Below, in pieces: positions 1-9,496 of a stretch of 64,000 bases of DNA; the first letter of the stretch is position 1; every line of letters begins with the position of its first letter. A program made the translations under genes and the position numbers. Source of the stretch: Myxococcales bacterium (GTDB lineage Bacteria; Myxococcota_A; Polyangia; Nannocystales; Nannocystaceae); contig JACKDW010000029.1 in NCBI GenBank assembly GCA_020633295.1, positions 5,448-69,447 on the forward strand, given 5' to 3'. A model generated the notes under the pieces. That model searched no databases, was not told the DNA's origin, and saw nothing but the letters and a program-made list of their open reading frames with translations.

Positions 1-1
1 C

Positions 2-1960
2 GAGGGCGACGAGGAAGGCGACGCGCTCGACGAGAACGGTCAGGGCAACCCGGAGATGGTCGCGGCGGCCGCGGCGATCGAGTTTGTGTCGCTGCCGATC
101 GCCTGCACCAACGAGGGGAAGGGCGCCCCGCTGGCCATGGGCGTGCAGCGCTGGTGGGCCCAGGAGCTCGCGCAGCTCGGCGGCAAGGCGGCCGCGCCGG
201 TGTTCACGGCCATGCAGGAGCAGAGCGGCCGGCAGGTCCCGGCGCTCATGGTGTTCCGCGAGGACTGGACCGACGAGCGCATCATCGAGGGCATCCGCCG
301 GTTCCCGAACGCGCGCTACGGCGCGGTCACGAACATGCACGTCCAGGAGGACAAGCTCGTGTTCAACACCCGGCTCGTCGAGCTGGTGAAGTCGGGCGAC
401 GAGATCCGCGTGCAGGAGCTGCAGACGTGGAGCTTCGAGGGCGGCCCCGACGCCCTCGGGCCGCAGATGCACACCATGCTGAAGGACTTCGCGCTGCGCC
501 TCAACGTCTCGGTCCAGACCGAGTCGTGGGACAAGGCCTTCGGGACCGATAACCAGCAGGCGCTGGTGTCCTTCCTCGTCGGGCTCGGCAACCTCAGCGC
601 GCTGCAGGGCCGCTGCGTGCCGACGACCTCGGACCAGCTGCTCTCGCCGCTGATGGACGCGATCAACCGCGCGCCGGCCATGGACCCGGCGATGCAGGCG
701 ATCCACGCGATGACCGACATCCTCATCAACGGCCAGCCGGATCAGGCCGCGATCCCGCTCTCGGTCCAGGCGCTGAACATCGCCGCGCAGAAGCGCAAGA
801 CCGACCAGGGCTGCTGGTATCACCTCGCCATCGTCCTGCGCCGCATCGGCGACCTCGGCGGGGCCGTCAACGCGTTCCAGCAGGCGCTCAACATCAACCC
901 GCAGAACCACAACGTCGCCGCCGCGTTCATCGACACGCTGCGCCAGGCGGAGGACCTCGAGAACGCGCTCAAGGTCGCCAAGTTCTGCGTCGAGAACGGC
1001 AACGAGGGCCCGGTCGTCATGGCCCAGCTCGGCGGCCTGATGATCGAGAACGACGAGTTCGACGAGGCCGAGCCGTTCCTGCGCCGCGCGATCGAGGAGG
1101 GCAAGGTCCCCAGCGCCTACGGCGACCTCGCGAACGTCCTCTGGGACAGCCCCGACGACGACCACCGCGACGACGACCAGAAAGAGGCGCTCTCGCTGCT
1201 CGCGGCCGCGGTCGAGCTGCCGCGCATCGCCAAGAGCTCGCTCGACATGCTGCTCGACCTCTACGAGGAGGACGAGGTCGAGGTCGCCGGCGAGCTGCTG
1301 CTCAAGGCCGCCGAGAAGCACGCGAACAACGGCGCGGTGCTCCGCTACGCCGCGAACATGTACCTCGACACCGACGAGCAGGAGAAGGCGCGCCCCTTCC
1401 TCACCAAGATCCTCGCGCTCCCGCGCCGCTCGCTCGACGACGACGCGTTCGCGCGCCGCGCCAAGCTCACGCTCGACATCGAGGAGTTCGAGGACCGCTA
1501 CGACGCGGCGATCGAGGGCGTGCGCTCGTCCAGCACCAAGGACCAGGTCGAGGCCGCCCGCTTCCTGCGCGAGATCATCGCGCGCGAGCCCAACTACTGG
1601 CAGCCGCACCTGATGCTCGCGCTCGCGGTGCGCGGCTCCGAGGGCGACAACGCGGCGCTCGGGCACCTGATGAACGCGGTCCGGCTGCGCCCGAACGACG
1701 CCGAGATCCGCAACCTCATCGCCGCGATCATGCGCAAGCAGGGGCGCCCGCGCGAGGCGGTCGAGCACCTGCGGGCGGTCGTCGCGCTCAACCCCCGCGA
1801 CATCACGCCGGTCGTCAACCTCGCCAGCTGCATGCGCGACGCGAACATGTTCGCGGAGTGCCGCCAGATCTGTCAGGCCGCGCTGCAGATGGTCCCCAAC
1901 CACCCCGAGTTCACCAAGATCCTCGGCACGCTGCCGCCGCCGCGCGGCCAGCAGAACTAG
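2..1960 (+). CDS. TPR-repeat protein, 5' end outside the window
   Basis: The reading frame is open from the first bases of the window, so the start lies upstream; the first ATG inside is at 56. The visible part is about 650 residues. The first third (from PALMVFREDWTDERI onward) looks like a globular alpha/beta domain of unknown type. From roughly the middle on there are helical tetratricopeptide-like repeats, for example around WYHLAIVLRRIGDLGGAVNAF and PREAVEHLRAVVALNPRD near the end. TPRs mediate protein-protein contacts; no enzymatic motif was seen. The gene ends in a strong hairpin terminator at 1983-2015. The specific partner is unknown. Confidence 0.8.
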   Translation, partial: EGDEEGDALDENGQGNPEMVAAAAAIEFVSLPIACTNEGKGAPLAMGVQRWWAQELAQLGGKAAAPVFTAMQEQSGRQVPALMVFREDWTDERIIEGIRRFPNARYGAVTNMHVQEDKLVFNTRLVELVKSGDEIRVQELQTWSFEGGPDALGPQMHTMLKDFALRLNVSVQTESWDKAFGTDNQQALVSFLVGLGNLSALQGRCVPTTSDQLLSPLMDAINRAPAMDPAMQAIHAMTDILINGQPDQAAIPLSVQALNIAAQKRKTDQGCWYHLAIVLRRIGDLGGAVNAFQQALNINPQNHNVAAAFIDTLRQAEDLENALKVAKFCVENGNEGPVVMAQLGGLMIENDEFDEAEPFLRRAIEEGKVPSAYGDLANVLWDSPDDDHRDDDQKEALSLLAAAVELPRIAKSSLDMLLDLYEEDEVEVAGELLLKAAEKHANNGAVLRYAANMYLDTDEQEKARPFLTKILALPRRSLDDDAFARRAKLTLDIEEFEDRYDAAIEGVRSSSTKDQVEAARFLREIIAREPNYWQPHLMLALAVRGSEGDNAALGHLMNAVRLRPNDAEIRNLIAAIMRKQGRPREAVEHLRAVVALNPRDITPVVNLASCMRDANMFAECRQICQAALQMVPNHPEFTKILGTLPPPRGQQN

Positions 1961-1982
1961 CGCGCGCCGCCGCGCGCGCGCT

Positions 1983-2015
1983 CGAGACGCCGCCTCCGAC
2001 CGGGGCGGCGTCTCG
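1983..2015 (+). terminator. hairpin terminator after the TPR gene
   Basis: Perfect 12-bp inverted repeat (CGAGACGCCGCC / GGCGGCGTCTCG) with a 9-base loop, 22 bases after the stop codon. Only a weak T-rich tail follows (CGTTCTTC), so it is a GC-rich hairpin rather than a textbook intrinsic terminator. Confidence 0.65.
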
Positions 2016-2052
2016 CGTTCTTCACCCGGCGGCGCTCACCCGCCGCAGATGC

Positions 2053-2068
2053 ATGTCTTAATAGACAT
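2053..2068. repeat. palindrome ATGTCT-N4-AGACAT, copy 1
   Basis: Perfect 6-4-6 inverted repeat (spacer TAAT) lying 3 bases beyond the stop codon of the V4R-STAS gene. The same motif recurs at 3258-3273, 52402-52417 and, with one mismatch, 48466-48481. Its AT content contrasts with the GC-rich surroundings. Function unknown; operator, RNA hairpin or recombination site are all possible. Confidence 0.7.
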
Positions 2069-2071
2069 ACA

Positions 2072-3106
2072 TCAGCGTCGCCCCAGGATCTGCTCGAGCG
2101 CCGCCTGCACGGTCGCGAAGGAGGGCACGTCGGTCAGCGCCGTGCCGACCTCGACGAGCGCCTGCGCGACGCTCGACGAGACGCCGGAGAGCAGGCAGCG
2201 CGCGCCCAGCAGGCGCGCGGCCGCGATCGTCCGCAGCAGCGCGTTCGCGGCCGACGAGCCCACGATCGTCGCGCCGGTGAGGTCGAGGATCACGAACTCG
2301 GCGCCGCGGACGGAGACGGCCTCGAGCGTGCGCTCGGTCAGCGCGCTCGCGCGCAGCTCGTCGAGCTCGCCGACCAGCGGGAGCACGAGCACGCCCTCCC
2401 AGACCTGGATCAGCGGCGCCGAGAGGCTCTGGATCACGCCGCGCTGATGCTCCACGAGCGCGAGCTTCTCCTGCAGCGCCTCCGTCGCGCCCTCGACCCG
2501 CGACTGCAGCGCGCGCTCGCGCTCCGACTTGAGCTCGCCGCGGAGGCGCTCGAGCTCCTCGGCGATGGTGCGCTCGTCCGCGTAGATCCGGAACTCGACC
2601 GAGAGCGCGTCGTCGTTCATGACGATCTCGTCCTCCTCGGCCCAGCAGCGCGCCCCGAACGCGTGCGAGAACACGCCGATGAGCTTGCCCTGCAGAAACG
2701 GGCAGCCCCAGCGCTCCTCGGCGCCGCGCAGCATCTGCAGCTCCCACGGGTTGTGCACGCGCACGCGCGCGCGACGGCGCTCGAGGTCGAGCTCGGGCAG
2801 CTCGAAGCGTCCCCAGCCCGCCGTCGACACGGCCGCGCCCCACGCGAGGAAGCCCTCGCCGAAGCTCGCGCCGAGCTGGGTGACCATCGCGTGATAGTCC
2901 TCGTCGGTCCCCTTGCTCGACTCGTAGGCGACGAGCAGGCGGTACAGCTCGACGCCGCAGACGCCGACCAGCGGCCTCAGCATGCGGTACAGGCTCGGGT
3001 TGACCCAGAACATCACCGAGGGCAGCCCGAAGAAGGACAGCGCGCCGGCGTCGAGGTCCCAGCGGATCGGGACCTGGTTGAGCGTGATCTCGTGTTGGCT
3101 CGTCAT
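2072..3106 (-). CDS. V4R-like sensor domain protein with C-terminal STAS domain
   Basis: 344 residues. Residues about 1-180 resemble a V4R (4-vinyl reductase-type) small-ligand sensing fold: the stretch GCPFLQGKLIGVFSHAFG followed by ARCWAEEDEI is typical of its last third. Residues about 185-220 are Glu/Arg-rich and probably a coiled-coil linker. Residues about 225-335 are an RsbR/RsbS-type STAS domain, with the DLTGATIVGSSAANALL core where such proteins are phosphorylated on Ser/Thr. By family knowledge RsbR-like proteins relay an input signal by partner switching with a kinase; no kinase or RsbS gene adjoins it. The gene is bracketed by two copies of the ATGTCT palindrome. The N-terminal assignment is less sure than the STAS one. 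Confidence 0.75.
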   Translation of the reverse strand: MTSQHEITLNQVPIRWDLDAGALSFFGLPSVMFWVNPSLYRMLRPLVGVCGVELYRLLVAYESSKGTDEDYHAMVTQLGASFGEGFLAWGAAVSTAGWGRFELPELDLERRRARVRVHNPWELQMLRGAEERWGCPFLQGKLIGVFSHAFGARCWAEEDEIVMNDDALSVEFRIYADERTIAEELERLRGELKSERERALQSRVEGATEALQEKLALVEHQRGVIQSLSAPLIQVWEGVLVLPLVGELDELRASALTERTLEAVSVRGAEFVILDLTGATIVGSSAANALLRTIAAARLLGARCLLSGVSSSVAQALVEVGTALTDVPSFATVQAALEQILGRR

Positions 3107-3257
3107 ACGTGGGGGCTCGCGGCGGCCCGCGGACTCCGCGCGCCGGGCCGCGGGGGACCGTCAAGACTAACCTGATTGATTGTACATGTTCAAACGCGCG
3201 GCGCGGCACCGCGCGCGCCGCCCGGCCGGCCGGCACAACAAACATGAACACATACAC

Positions 3258-3273
3258 ATGTCTACAAAGACAT
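3258..3273. repeat. palindrome ATGTCT-N4-AGACAT, copy 2
   Basis: Perfect 6-4-6 inverted repeat (spacer ACAA) in an unusually AT-rich intergenic stretch (about 3170-3285) between the divergent V4R-STAS gene and the Gly-Asp-repeat lipoprotein gene. Position is suitable for an operator acting on either gene. A second imperfect palindrome (TTGTACATGTTCAA) lies at about 3179-3192. Confidence 0.7.
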
Positions 3274-3359
3274 ATAAAAATTCACGCGTCGTCGCTCGCG
3301 CCCGCTGCCGCGAGCGCAACGGCCCGGAGGCCTTGGTAGGATCGCGGTCGGAGTAGCCC

Positions 3360-4589
<1,230 letters not shown>

Positions 4590-4654
4590 CGGCCACGGTC
4601 TCGATCGCGTGACGCAGACGCGGGCGCGGGCGAGTCGTCCGCGTCCGCGCGCGG

Positions 4655-5584
4655 TCACGCGAGCGGCAGGCGCCGCGCCCCCGCGCGGGTCGGCGTCTGC
4701 CCGCGCGCGCGCGCGAACTCGCCGTCGCCGTAGCGCGCGAGGTAGTCGGGGCGCACGCCAGGACAGCTCGCCTCGTGCTCGCACGAGACGCAGCAGGGCA
4801 TGTGCTCACGACCCGTGAGCTTGCTGTCCTTGAGCTCGAAGGTCGCCTCGGGCGTCACGACCATCACTCGGTCGGCGCCGGGATCGAAGGCGTGCTGGCG
4901 ATCGTCGCCCAGCAGGCAGCGGGGGACGTGCAGCGAGCGGATCGTCATCCCGCGCGCCCGCGCGCGCGCGAGGCCGTCGCGCATGTACGGCACGACGTCG
5001 ACCATCCGCGGCATCGACTCGGTGTTGGCGGCGTTGCCGTCGGTGAGCGAGACGAACCACAGATCCACGCGCTGGACCCCGCGCGCCTCGAGCCACTCGA
5101 GCGCCTCGGGCAGCGCGCGGTAGGTGTCCTCCTTGAGGATGAGATCGACGACCAGCGGCGCGCCGCTTCGGACGACGTTGTCGAGGCCGCCGCGCATGAG
5201 CGCGTAGGTCCCGGCGCGGCGCACGAGCGCGTCGTAGCGCGCCGGCTCGTGGGTGTGGACGCTGATGTGGAACAGGGTCACCCCCGCCGCGGCGAGCCGC
5301 GCGACGTTGTCGGCCTGGGCGTACAGCAGCCCGTTCGACTGCAGCTTGATGTCATCGAAGCCGAGCTGACGGGCCGCGCGGACGAGGCCGATGAGATCGC
5401 GCCGGATCGTCGGCTCGCCGCCCGTGAGCGAGAGCCGGTCGTACCCCAGCGCGCGCCCGCGGCGGAGGCAGGCGACGACCTGGGCGGTCGTCAGCGCGCG
5501 GGGACGCATCTCCGGCGTGATGGTGCAGTAGTCGCAGGCGAGGTTGCAGTCGTACCCGAGGATGACGTCGAGGAGCCCCGCCAC
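4655..5584 (-). CDS. radical SAM enzyme with C-terminal Cys cluster
   Basis: 309 residues. CNLACDYC near residue 13-20 is the CxxxCxxC motif that holds the radical SAM [4Fe-4S] cluster; LSLTGGEPT is the GGEP motif for S-adenosylmethionine. A second set of cysteines near residues 265-280 (PCCVSCEHEASCPG) suggests an auxiliary cluster of SPASM/twitch type, common in peptide-modifying enzymes. The GTG start has a TACGAT hexamer 6 bases upstream and no Shine-Dalgarno, so the message may be leaderless. The gene is divergent from the His-Gly-Ser repeat peptide gene at 5892, making it a candidate maturase for that peptide (inference). Confidence 0.85.
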   Translation of the reverse strand: MAGLLDVILGYDCNLACDYCTITPEMRPRALTTAQVVACLRRGRALGYDRLSLTGGEPTIRRDLIGLVRAARQLGFDDIKLQSNGLLYAQADNVARLAAAGVTLFHISVHTHEPARYDALVRRAGTYALMRGGLDNVVRSGAPLVVDLILKEDTYRALPEALEWLEARGVQRVDLWFVSLTDGNAANTESMPRMVDVVPYMRDGLARARARGMTIRSLHVPRCLLGDDRQHAFDPGADRVMVVTPEATFELKDSKLTGREHMPCCVSCEHEASCPGVRPDYLARYGDGEFARARGQTPTRAGARRLPLA

Positions 5585-5590
5585 GGCCGC

Positions 5591-5596
5591 ATCGTA
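5591..5596 (-). promoter_or_regulatory. TACGAT -10 element, 6 bases before GTG
   Basis: TACGAT read on the minus strand, ending 6 bases before the start at 5584. Spacing implies transcription begins at or next to the start codon. Confidence 0.5.
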
Positions 5597-5832
5597 CGAC
5601 GCGGCGCGGGCCGGCGAAATTCGTCGACGCGCGAGCGCGCGACGCGGGTCATGAGCCGCGTGCGTCCGCCGCCGGCGCGCACCGACGCGCCCGAGCGGCG
5701 CGGGGTCGCGCGCGCGCGCTCGCCGGGTCGCGGCCCGCCGCGCGGGCTCGAGAGCCTGCGGCCGCGCGCCCCACCCCGCGCCCGCGGCTGCCTGGCCGGG
5801 CGTAAAAACAGGCTGTCCTGTAGAACATCCCT

Positions 5833-5860
5833 TTGTCGCGCGACCCCGGCGTGATATTTT
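5833..5860 (+). promoter_or_regulatory. promoter of the His-Gly-Ser repeat peptide gene
   Basis: TTGTCG at 5833-5838, 16-base spacer, TATTTT at 5855-5860; the gene starts at 5892. Just upstream, at about 5811-5824, is a small inverted repeat ACAGG-N4-CCTGT that could be an operator. Confidence 0.45.
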
Positions 5861-5891
5861 TTGCGAGCTTTACTTGGAGGGGGTCAGGGTC

Positions 5892-6278
5892 ATGGCGAAC
5901 AACGACGCGAAGCAGGCGAACAGCGGTATGGGTGATGCTCTCGATGCGCTCCCCACGTTTAATCGCAAGGGTCCTGCGCTGATGAGCAACCAGCGCGAGA
6001 TTTCCGATAAGGCGCGTCTCTACGCTGACGCCGGCGCCACCAACAGCGCGCTCGCGGCCGCGAGCATCGCCGCCGATCCCGGCGACGCGGGTCACTGCTC
6101 GCACGGCTCGCACGGCTCGCACGGCTCGCACGGCTCGCACGGCTCGCACGGCTCGCACGGCTCGCACGGCTCGCACGGCTCGCACGGCTCGCACGGCTCG
6201 CACGGCTCGCACGGCTCGCACGGCTCGCACGGCTCGCACGGCTCGCACGGCTCGCACGGCTCGCACGGCAGCTGGTAG
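5892..6278 (+). CDS. repeat peptide with 19 Ser-His-Gly units, possible RiPP precursor
   Basis: 128 residues from ATG 5892, chosen because GGAGGGGG lies about 8 bases upstream; a TTG 18 bases earlier is possible but overlaps that site. The first 68 residues are a non-repetitive leader-like region without signal peptide (PTFNRKGPALMSNQREISDK in its centre), ending Gly-His-Cys. The rest is 19 perfect Ser-His-Gly units and a final Ser-Trp. Read in the other phase this is a His-Gly-Ser repeat, the signature of His-Xaa-Ser peptides (HxsA) that are encoded with radical SAM enzymes HxsB and HxsC. Two radical SAM genes lie within 2.1 kb. Alternatively it is a metal-binding His-rich protein. No HxsD-like gene was recognised. 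Confidence 0.8.
   Translation: MANNDAKQANSGMGDALDALPTFNRKGPALMSNQREISDKARLYADAGATNSALAAASIAADPGDAGHCSHGSHGSHGSHGSHGSHGSHGSHGSHGSHGSHGSHGSHGSHGSHGSHGSHGSHGSHGSW
6099..6269 (+). repeat. 9-bp tandem repeat TCGCACGGC, 19 perfect copies
   Basis: 171 bases with no variation at any of the 19 units, including synonymous sites. Perfect identity suggests recent expansion or ongoing homogenisation. Confidence 0.97.
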
Positions 6279-6478
6279 CGCCCGGGCGCGACGATTCACG
6301 CGGCGCCTGTGCCAAACGGGCGCCGCGACCAATTGTGTCCGAGGCCCGCCGACGCGCGACGCGAACGCGTAGAACGACGCGATCGGGGCCGTCTACAGCG
6401 TTCGCGCGTGAGTTCACCGCGCGCGCCTCCGCAGGGGGAGCGCCCGCGGCGAGCGTGGGGGCCCGCGCGGCGACCTGC

Positions 6479-6484
6479 TAGATT
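6479..6484 (+). promoter_or_regulatory. TAGATT -10 element, 6 bases before ATG
   Basis: TAGATT ends 6 bases before the rocD-like start at 6491, in otherwise GC-only sequence; no Shine-Dalgarno is present. Suggests a leaderless message. Confidence 0.5.
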
Positions 6485-6490
6485 GAGCCC

Positions 6491-7714
6491 ATGACGAACG
6501 CAGCCGTCGAACCGTCGGCCACCGAAGCGCTCATCGAGCTCGAGGGTCGCTATAGCGCGCACAACTACCACCCGCTCGACGTCGTGATCGAGCGCGCCGA
6601 GGGCGTGTGGGTCTGGGACGTCGAGGGGCGCCGCTACATGGACTTCCTGGCGGCCTACAGCGCCGTCAACCAGGGCCACAACCACCCGCGCATCGTCGCG
6701 GCGCTCTGCGAGCAGGCCGGGCGCCTCGCGCTCACCTCGCGCGCCTTCCGGAACGATCGCTTCGGCCCCCTGTGCCAGAAGCTCGCGGCGCTCACGGGCT
6801 ACGACAAGGTCCTGCTGATGAACGCCGGCGCCGAGGCGGTCGAGACCGCGATCAAGGCCGCGCGCCGCTGGGGCTACCGCAAGAAGGGCGTCGCTGCGGG
6901 CGCGGCCGAGATCATCGTGTTCGAGGGCAACTTCCACGGGCGCACCACGACGATCGTCGGCTTCTCCTCCGACCCGAACTCCCGCGGCGACTTCGGCCCG
7001 TTCGCGCCGGGCTTCGTGCGCGTGCCCTACGGCGACGCGAACGCGGCGCGCGCGGCCTTCACCGAGAACACGGTGGCCGTGCTCGTCGAGCCCGTCCAGG
7101 GCGAGGGCGGCGTCATCATCCCGCCGCGCGAGTTCCTGCCGGCGCTGCGCGCCGCCTGCGATGAGCACCACGCGCTGCTGGTCTGCGACGAGATTCAGTC
7201 GGGCCTCGGGCGCTGCGGCGAGCTCTTCGCGCACCACCTCGCGGGCGTCCGGGCCGACGGCGTGTGCGTCGGCAAGGCGCTCTCCGGCGGCCTCTACCCC
7301 GTCTCGGCGTTCCTCGCCGACGACGCGGTCATGGACGTGTTCGACCCCGGCTCTCACGGCTCGACCTACGGCGGCAACCCGCTCGCCTGCGCCGTCGCCG
7401 AGGCGGCGCTCGACGTGCTCACGGACGAGGGGTTGATCGCGCGCGCGAAGCAGCTCGGCGCGCACCTCGAGCGGCGCCTGCGGGAGCTCGAGCGCTCGCC
7501 GCGGGTGAAGGCGGTCCGCTGCGTGGGGCTGTGGGCCGGCGTGGACCTCCACGAGTCGGCCGGCGGCGCGCGCCGCTACACCGAGCGGCTTAAGGGCGAG
7601 GGCGTGCTCGCCAAGGGCACGCACGTGCACACGATCCGCCTCGCGCCGCCGCTGGTCGTCACGCGCGAGCAGCTCGACATGGCCTGCGACGCGCTCGTGC
7701 GCGTGCTCGCCTGA
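6491..7714 (+). CDS. rocD: ornithine--oxo-acid aminotransferase
   Basis: 407 residues, the usual length for RocD. It is a class III PLP-dependent aminotransferase: NAGAEAVETAIKAARRWGY is the PLP-phosphate and substrate region, LLVCDEIQSGLGRCG carries the Asp that contacts the pyridine nitrogen, and the Lys of GKALSGGLYPVSAF forms the Schiff base. The reaction moves the delta-amino group of ornithine to 2-oxoglutarate, giving glutamate semialdehyde, on the arginine/proline path in the cytosol. N-terminal SAHNYHPLDVVIERAEGVWVWD is characteristic of ornithine rather than acetylornithine aminotransferase. It follows the repeat-peptide gene but a role in that system is not implied by family. Confidence 0.9.
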   Translation: MTNAAVEPSATEALIELEGRYSAHNYHPLDVVIERAEGVWVWDVEGRRYMDFLAAYSAVNQGHNHPRIVAALCEQAGRLALTSRAFRNDRFGPLCQKLAALTGYDKVLLMNAGAEAVETAIKAARRWGYRKKGVAAGAAEIIVFEGNFHGRTTTIVGFSSDPNSRGDFGPFAPGFVRVPYGDANAARAAFTENTVAVLVEPVQGEGGVIIPPREFLPALRAACDEHHALLVCDEIQSGLGRCGELFAHHLAGVRADGVCVGKALSGGLYPVSAFLADDAVMDVFDPGSHGSTYGGNPLACAVAEAALDVLTDEGLIARAKQLGAHLERRLRELERSPRVKAVRCVGLWAGVDLHESAGGARRYTERLKGEGVLAKGTHVHTIRLAPPLVVTREQLDMACDALVRVLA

Positions 7715-7785
7715 TCGGGCGCGCGCCCCTACGCGGCCCGGCGACCGAGGACGCGCCGCGCCGTCGCGCCGCGCGCGCGCGGACG

Positions 7786-8232
7786 CTAGCGCCGCGCCCC
7801 CGCGGGGCACAGGCGCAGCAGCAGCAGCAGCAAGATGAGCCCGATGATCGAGGGCATGATCGATCCTGGCCCCTTGTACAGCCCGTCGCCGAGCGGCGTG
7901 TCCGAGCTGCGCGTGTCGAGCACGAGGTAGTACAGCTGCGCGCCGGCCATCACCCTGCAGAACCACAGCTTGAGGCGATCGGACTCGGCGTGCAGGCCGA
8001 CGACGACGAACACGAGCCCGAGCACGATCGTGTGGGAGTACACCCAGAAGATCGCGTCGCGGTAGTGCGGCGAGGCCAGCGTCGGCTCGGGGACCGCGTA
8101 CGCGGCCATGCTGGTCGCTACGCCCTGGACGAGGATCGCGGCGCCGATCACCGCGTAGGCGACGCCGATGATCAGGCAGGTGGTCCGAAACCCTGGTCCC
8201 CTCGTCGCGCGCGCCGGCGTGTCGCGATCCAC
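7786..8232 (-). CDS. small integral membrane protein
   Basis: 148 residues with four probable transmembrane helices: LIIGVAYAVIGAAILVQGVA near residue 20-39, FWVYSHTIVLGLVFVVVGL near 62-80, a weaker one near LWFCRVMAGAQLYYLVL, and IGLILLLLLLRL near the C-terminus. No family recognised. GTG start with TACACT 7 bases upstream and no Shine-Dalgarno. It lies tail-to-tail with rocD and 64 bases downstream of the second radical SAM gene on the same strand. Confidence 0.75.
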   Translation of the reverse strand: MDRDTPARATRGPGFRTTCLIIGVAYAVIGAAILVQGVATSMAAYAVPEPTLASPHYRDAIFWVYSHTIVLGLVFVVVGLHAESDRLKLWFCRVMAGAQLYYLVLDTRSSDTPLGDGLYKGPGSIMPSIIGLILLLLLLRLCPAGARR

Positions 8233-8239
8233 GAGCGCG

Positions 8240-8245
8240 AGTGTA
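8240..8245 (-). promoter_or_regulatory. TACACT -10 element, 7 bases before GTG
   Basis: Read on the minus strand, TACACT ends 7 bases before the start at 8232; no ribosome binding site lies between. Confidence 0.45.
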
Positions 8246-8296
8246 CGGCGGGTCCCGTGGACGTCGAGGACAGCGCCGGCGATGCGACCGATCGCC

Positions 8297-9496
8297 TCAG
8301 TCGGCGGAGCCCTGCTCCTTCATCTCTTCCATGTTGACGCCGAGCGCCTCGGCCTTGCGCGACTCCGCGCGGCGCTTGGCCTGAAACAGCCGCTGCCCGC
8401 GATCGGTGATCTGCCCGACCGGGATCAGCGTCTCGCGCATCTCCGGCGGCGGCGCGTCGTGCTCACGCGGGCCGCGACGCGGGCGCGCGCGCGCCTCCGC
8501 GAGGCGACGTTCGAAGTCGACGCGCCACTCGGCCAGGCTCCGCAGCGCGTAGCTGGGGTCGGCCGGGTCGCGGATGATCTGCTCGACGATCGCGTCGCGG
8601 TCGATGAACACCGGGTGCAGCTCGGCGGGGTCGTAGGCGTCGCCGCGGTCGAACAGCCCGCCGCAGATCTCCCGCAGCGAGCAGACCGCGCACGCGTCGC
8701 TGTAGATGTGCTCCCAGTCGGTCTGGCGCACGGTCTGCTTGGCGTCGAGGAAGTGGACGATGCGCTCCTCGCCCTTGACGATCTTGCGCGTCTCGGTGCT
8801 CGCCCACGCGAAGTCGGTCATGTAGCACAGCGGGACCTTCTCGACGCGGAACGTTCGACCTGTCTTGTGAAGCATCCTGAGCGCGCGGTACAGCGAGAGC
8901 TCGAACTCGGCGAGGCGCGGCGTGAACTGGTCCTGGTTGACCTCCGCGCGGCCCATGGAGGGATCGAGGTTGTTCCAGACGAAGTGGCGGATGTGCGGGT
9001 GGTGCTGGATCCAGTGGCGGATGTTGAGGTCGAGGTGATCGGCGTTGAGCTTGTTGATCACGCAGTTGATGTTGACGTCGATGCCGAACTCGGCCGCGTT
9101 GTCGACCGCCGCGTAGGCGCGCTCGAGCGTGCCCTCGACGCCCCGCAGGCGCGCCTCGATCTCGGGCTTGATCGAGTAGACGGAGACGTGCACGAGCCGC
9201 AGCCCGGCCTCGCCGAGCGCCTTGGCGAACGCGCGATCGGAGAGCCGCCACCCGTTGGTGATCATGCGGACGTGCAGGCCCTGATCGGTCGCGTAGCGGG
9301 CGATGTCCGGCAGCTCCGGGTGCAGCGTCGGCTCGCCGCCCGTCAGGATCACGCCGAAGTAGCCGCGCGCGACGAAGTCGTCGACGAGCACGCGCATCGA
9401 CTCGAAGTTGTGCGTGTACGGCGTCGTCGGGTTCGAGCAGAACCCGCAGAAGTGATTGCAGTGCCGGACGACCTGGATGTATCCGATGTTCGCCAT
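8297..9496 (-). CDS. radical SAM/SPASM-like enzyme
   Basis: 399 residues. CNHFCGFC at about residues 13-20 is the radical SAM CxxxCxxC motif; ILTGGEPTLHPE is the SAM-binding GGEP region. Further cysteines at about residues 220 (LCYMTD) and 268-277 (CAVCSLREICGG) form a probable auxiliary cluster of SPASM/twitch type. The last 90 residues are Arg/Glu-rich and probably helical. Substrate unknown. Family knowledge links this layout to maturation of ribosomal peptides or enzyme side chains. The nearest peptide candidate is the His-Gly-Ser repeat protein, 2 kb away. Confidence 0.85.
   Translation of the reverse strand: MANIGYIQVVRHCNHFCGFCSNPTTPYTHNFESMRVLVDDFVARGYFGVILTGGEPTLHPELPDIARYATDQGLHVRMITNGWRLSDRAFAKALGEAGLRLVHVSVYSIKPEIEARLRGVEGTLERAYAAVDNAAEFGIDVNINCVINKLNADHLDLNIRHWIQHHPHIRHFVWNNLDPSMGRAEVNQDQFTPRLAEFELSLYRALRMLHKTGRTFRVEKVPLCYMTDFAWASTETRKIVKGEERIVHFLDAKQTVRQTDWEHIYSDACAVCSLREICGGLFDRGDAYDPAELHPVFIDRDAIVEQIIRDPADPSYALRSLAEWRVDFERRLAEARARPRRGPREHDAPPPEMRETLIPVGQITDRGQRLFQAKRRAESRKAEALGVNMEEMKEQGSAD

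Noticed and set aside
6099..6269. Tandem 9-bp repeats as a CRISPR array
   Set aside because: Units are contiguous with no spacers, in frame within a coding gene, and no cas gene is near.
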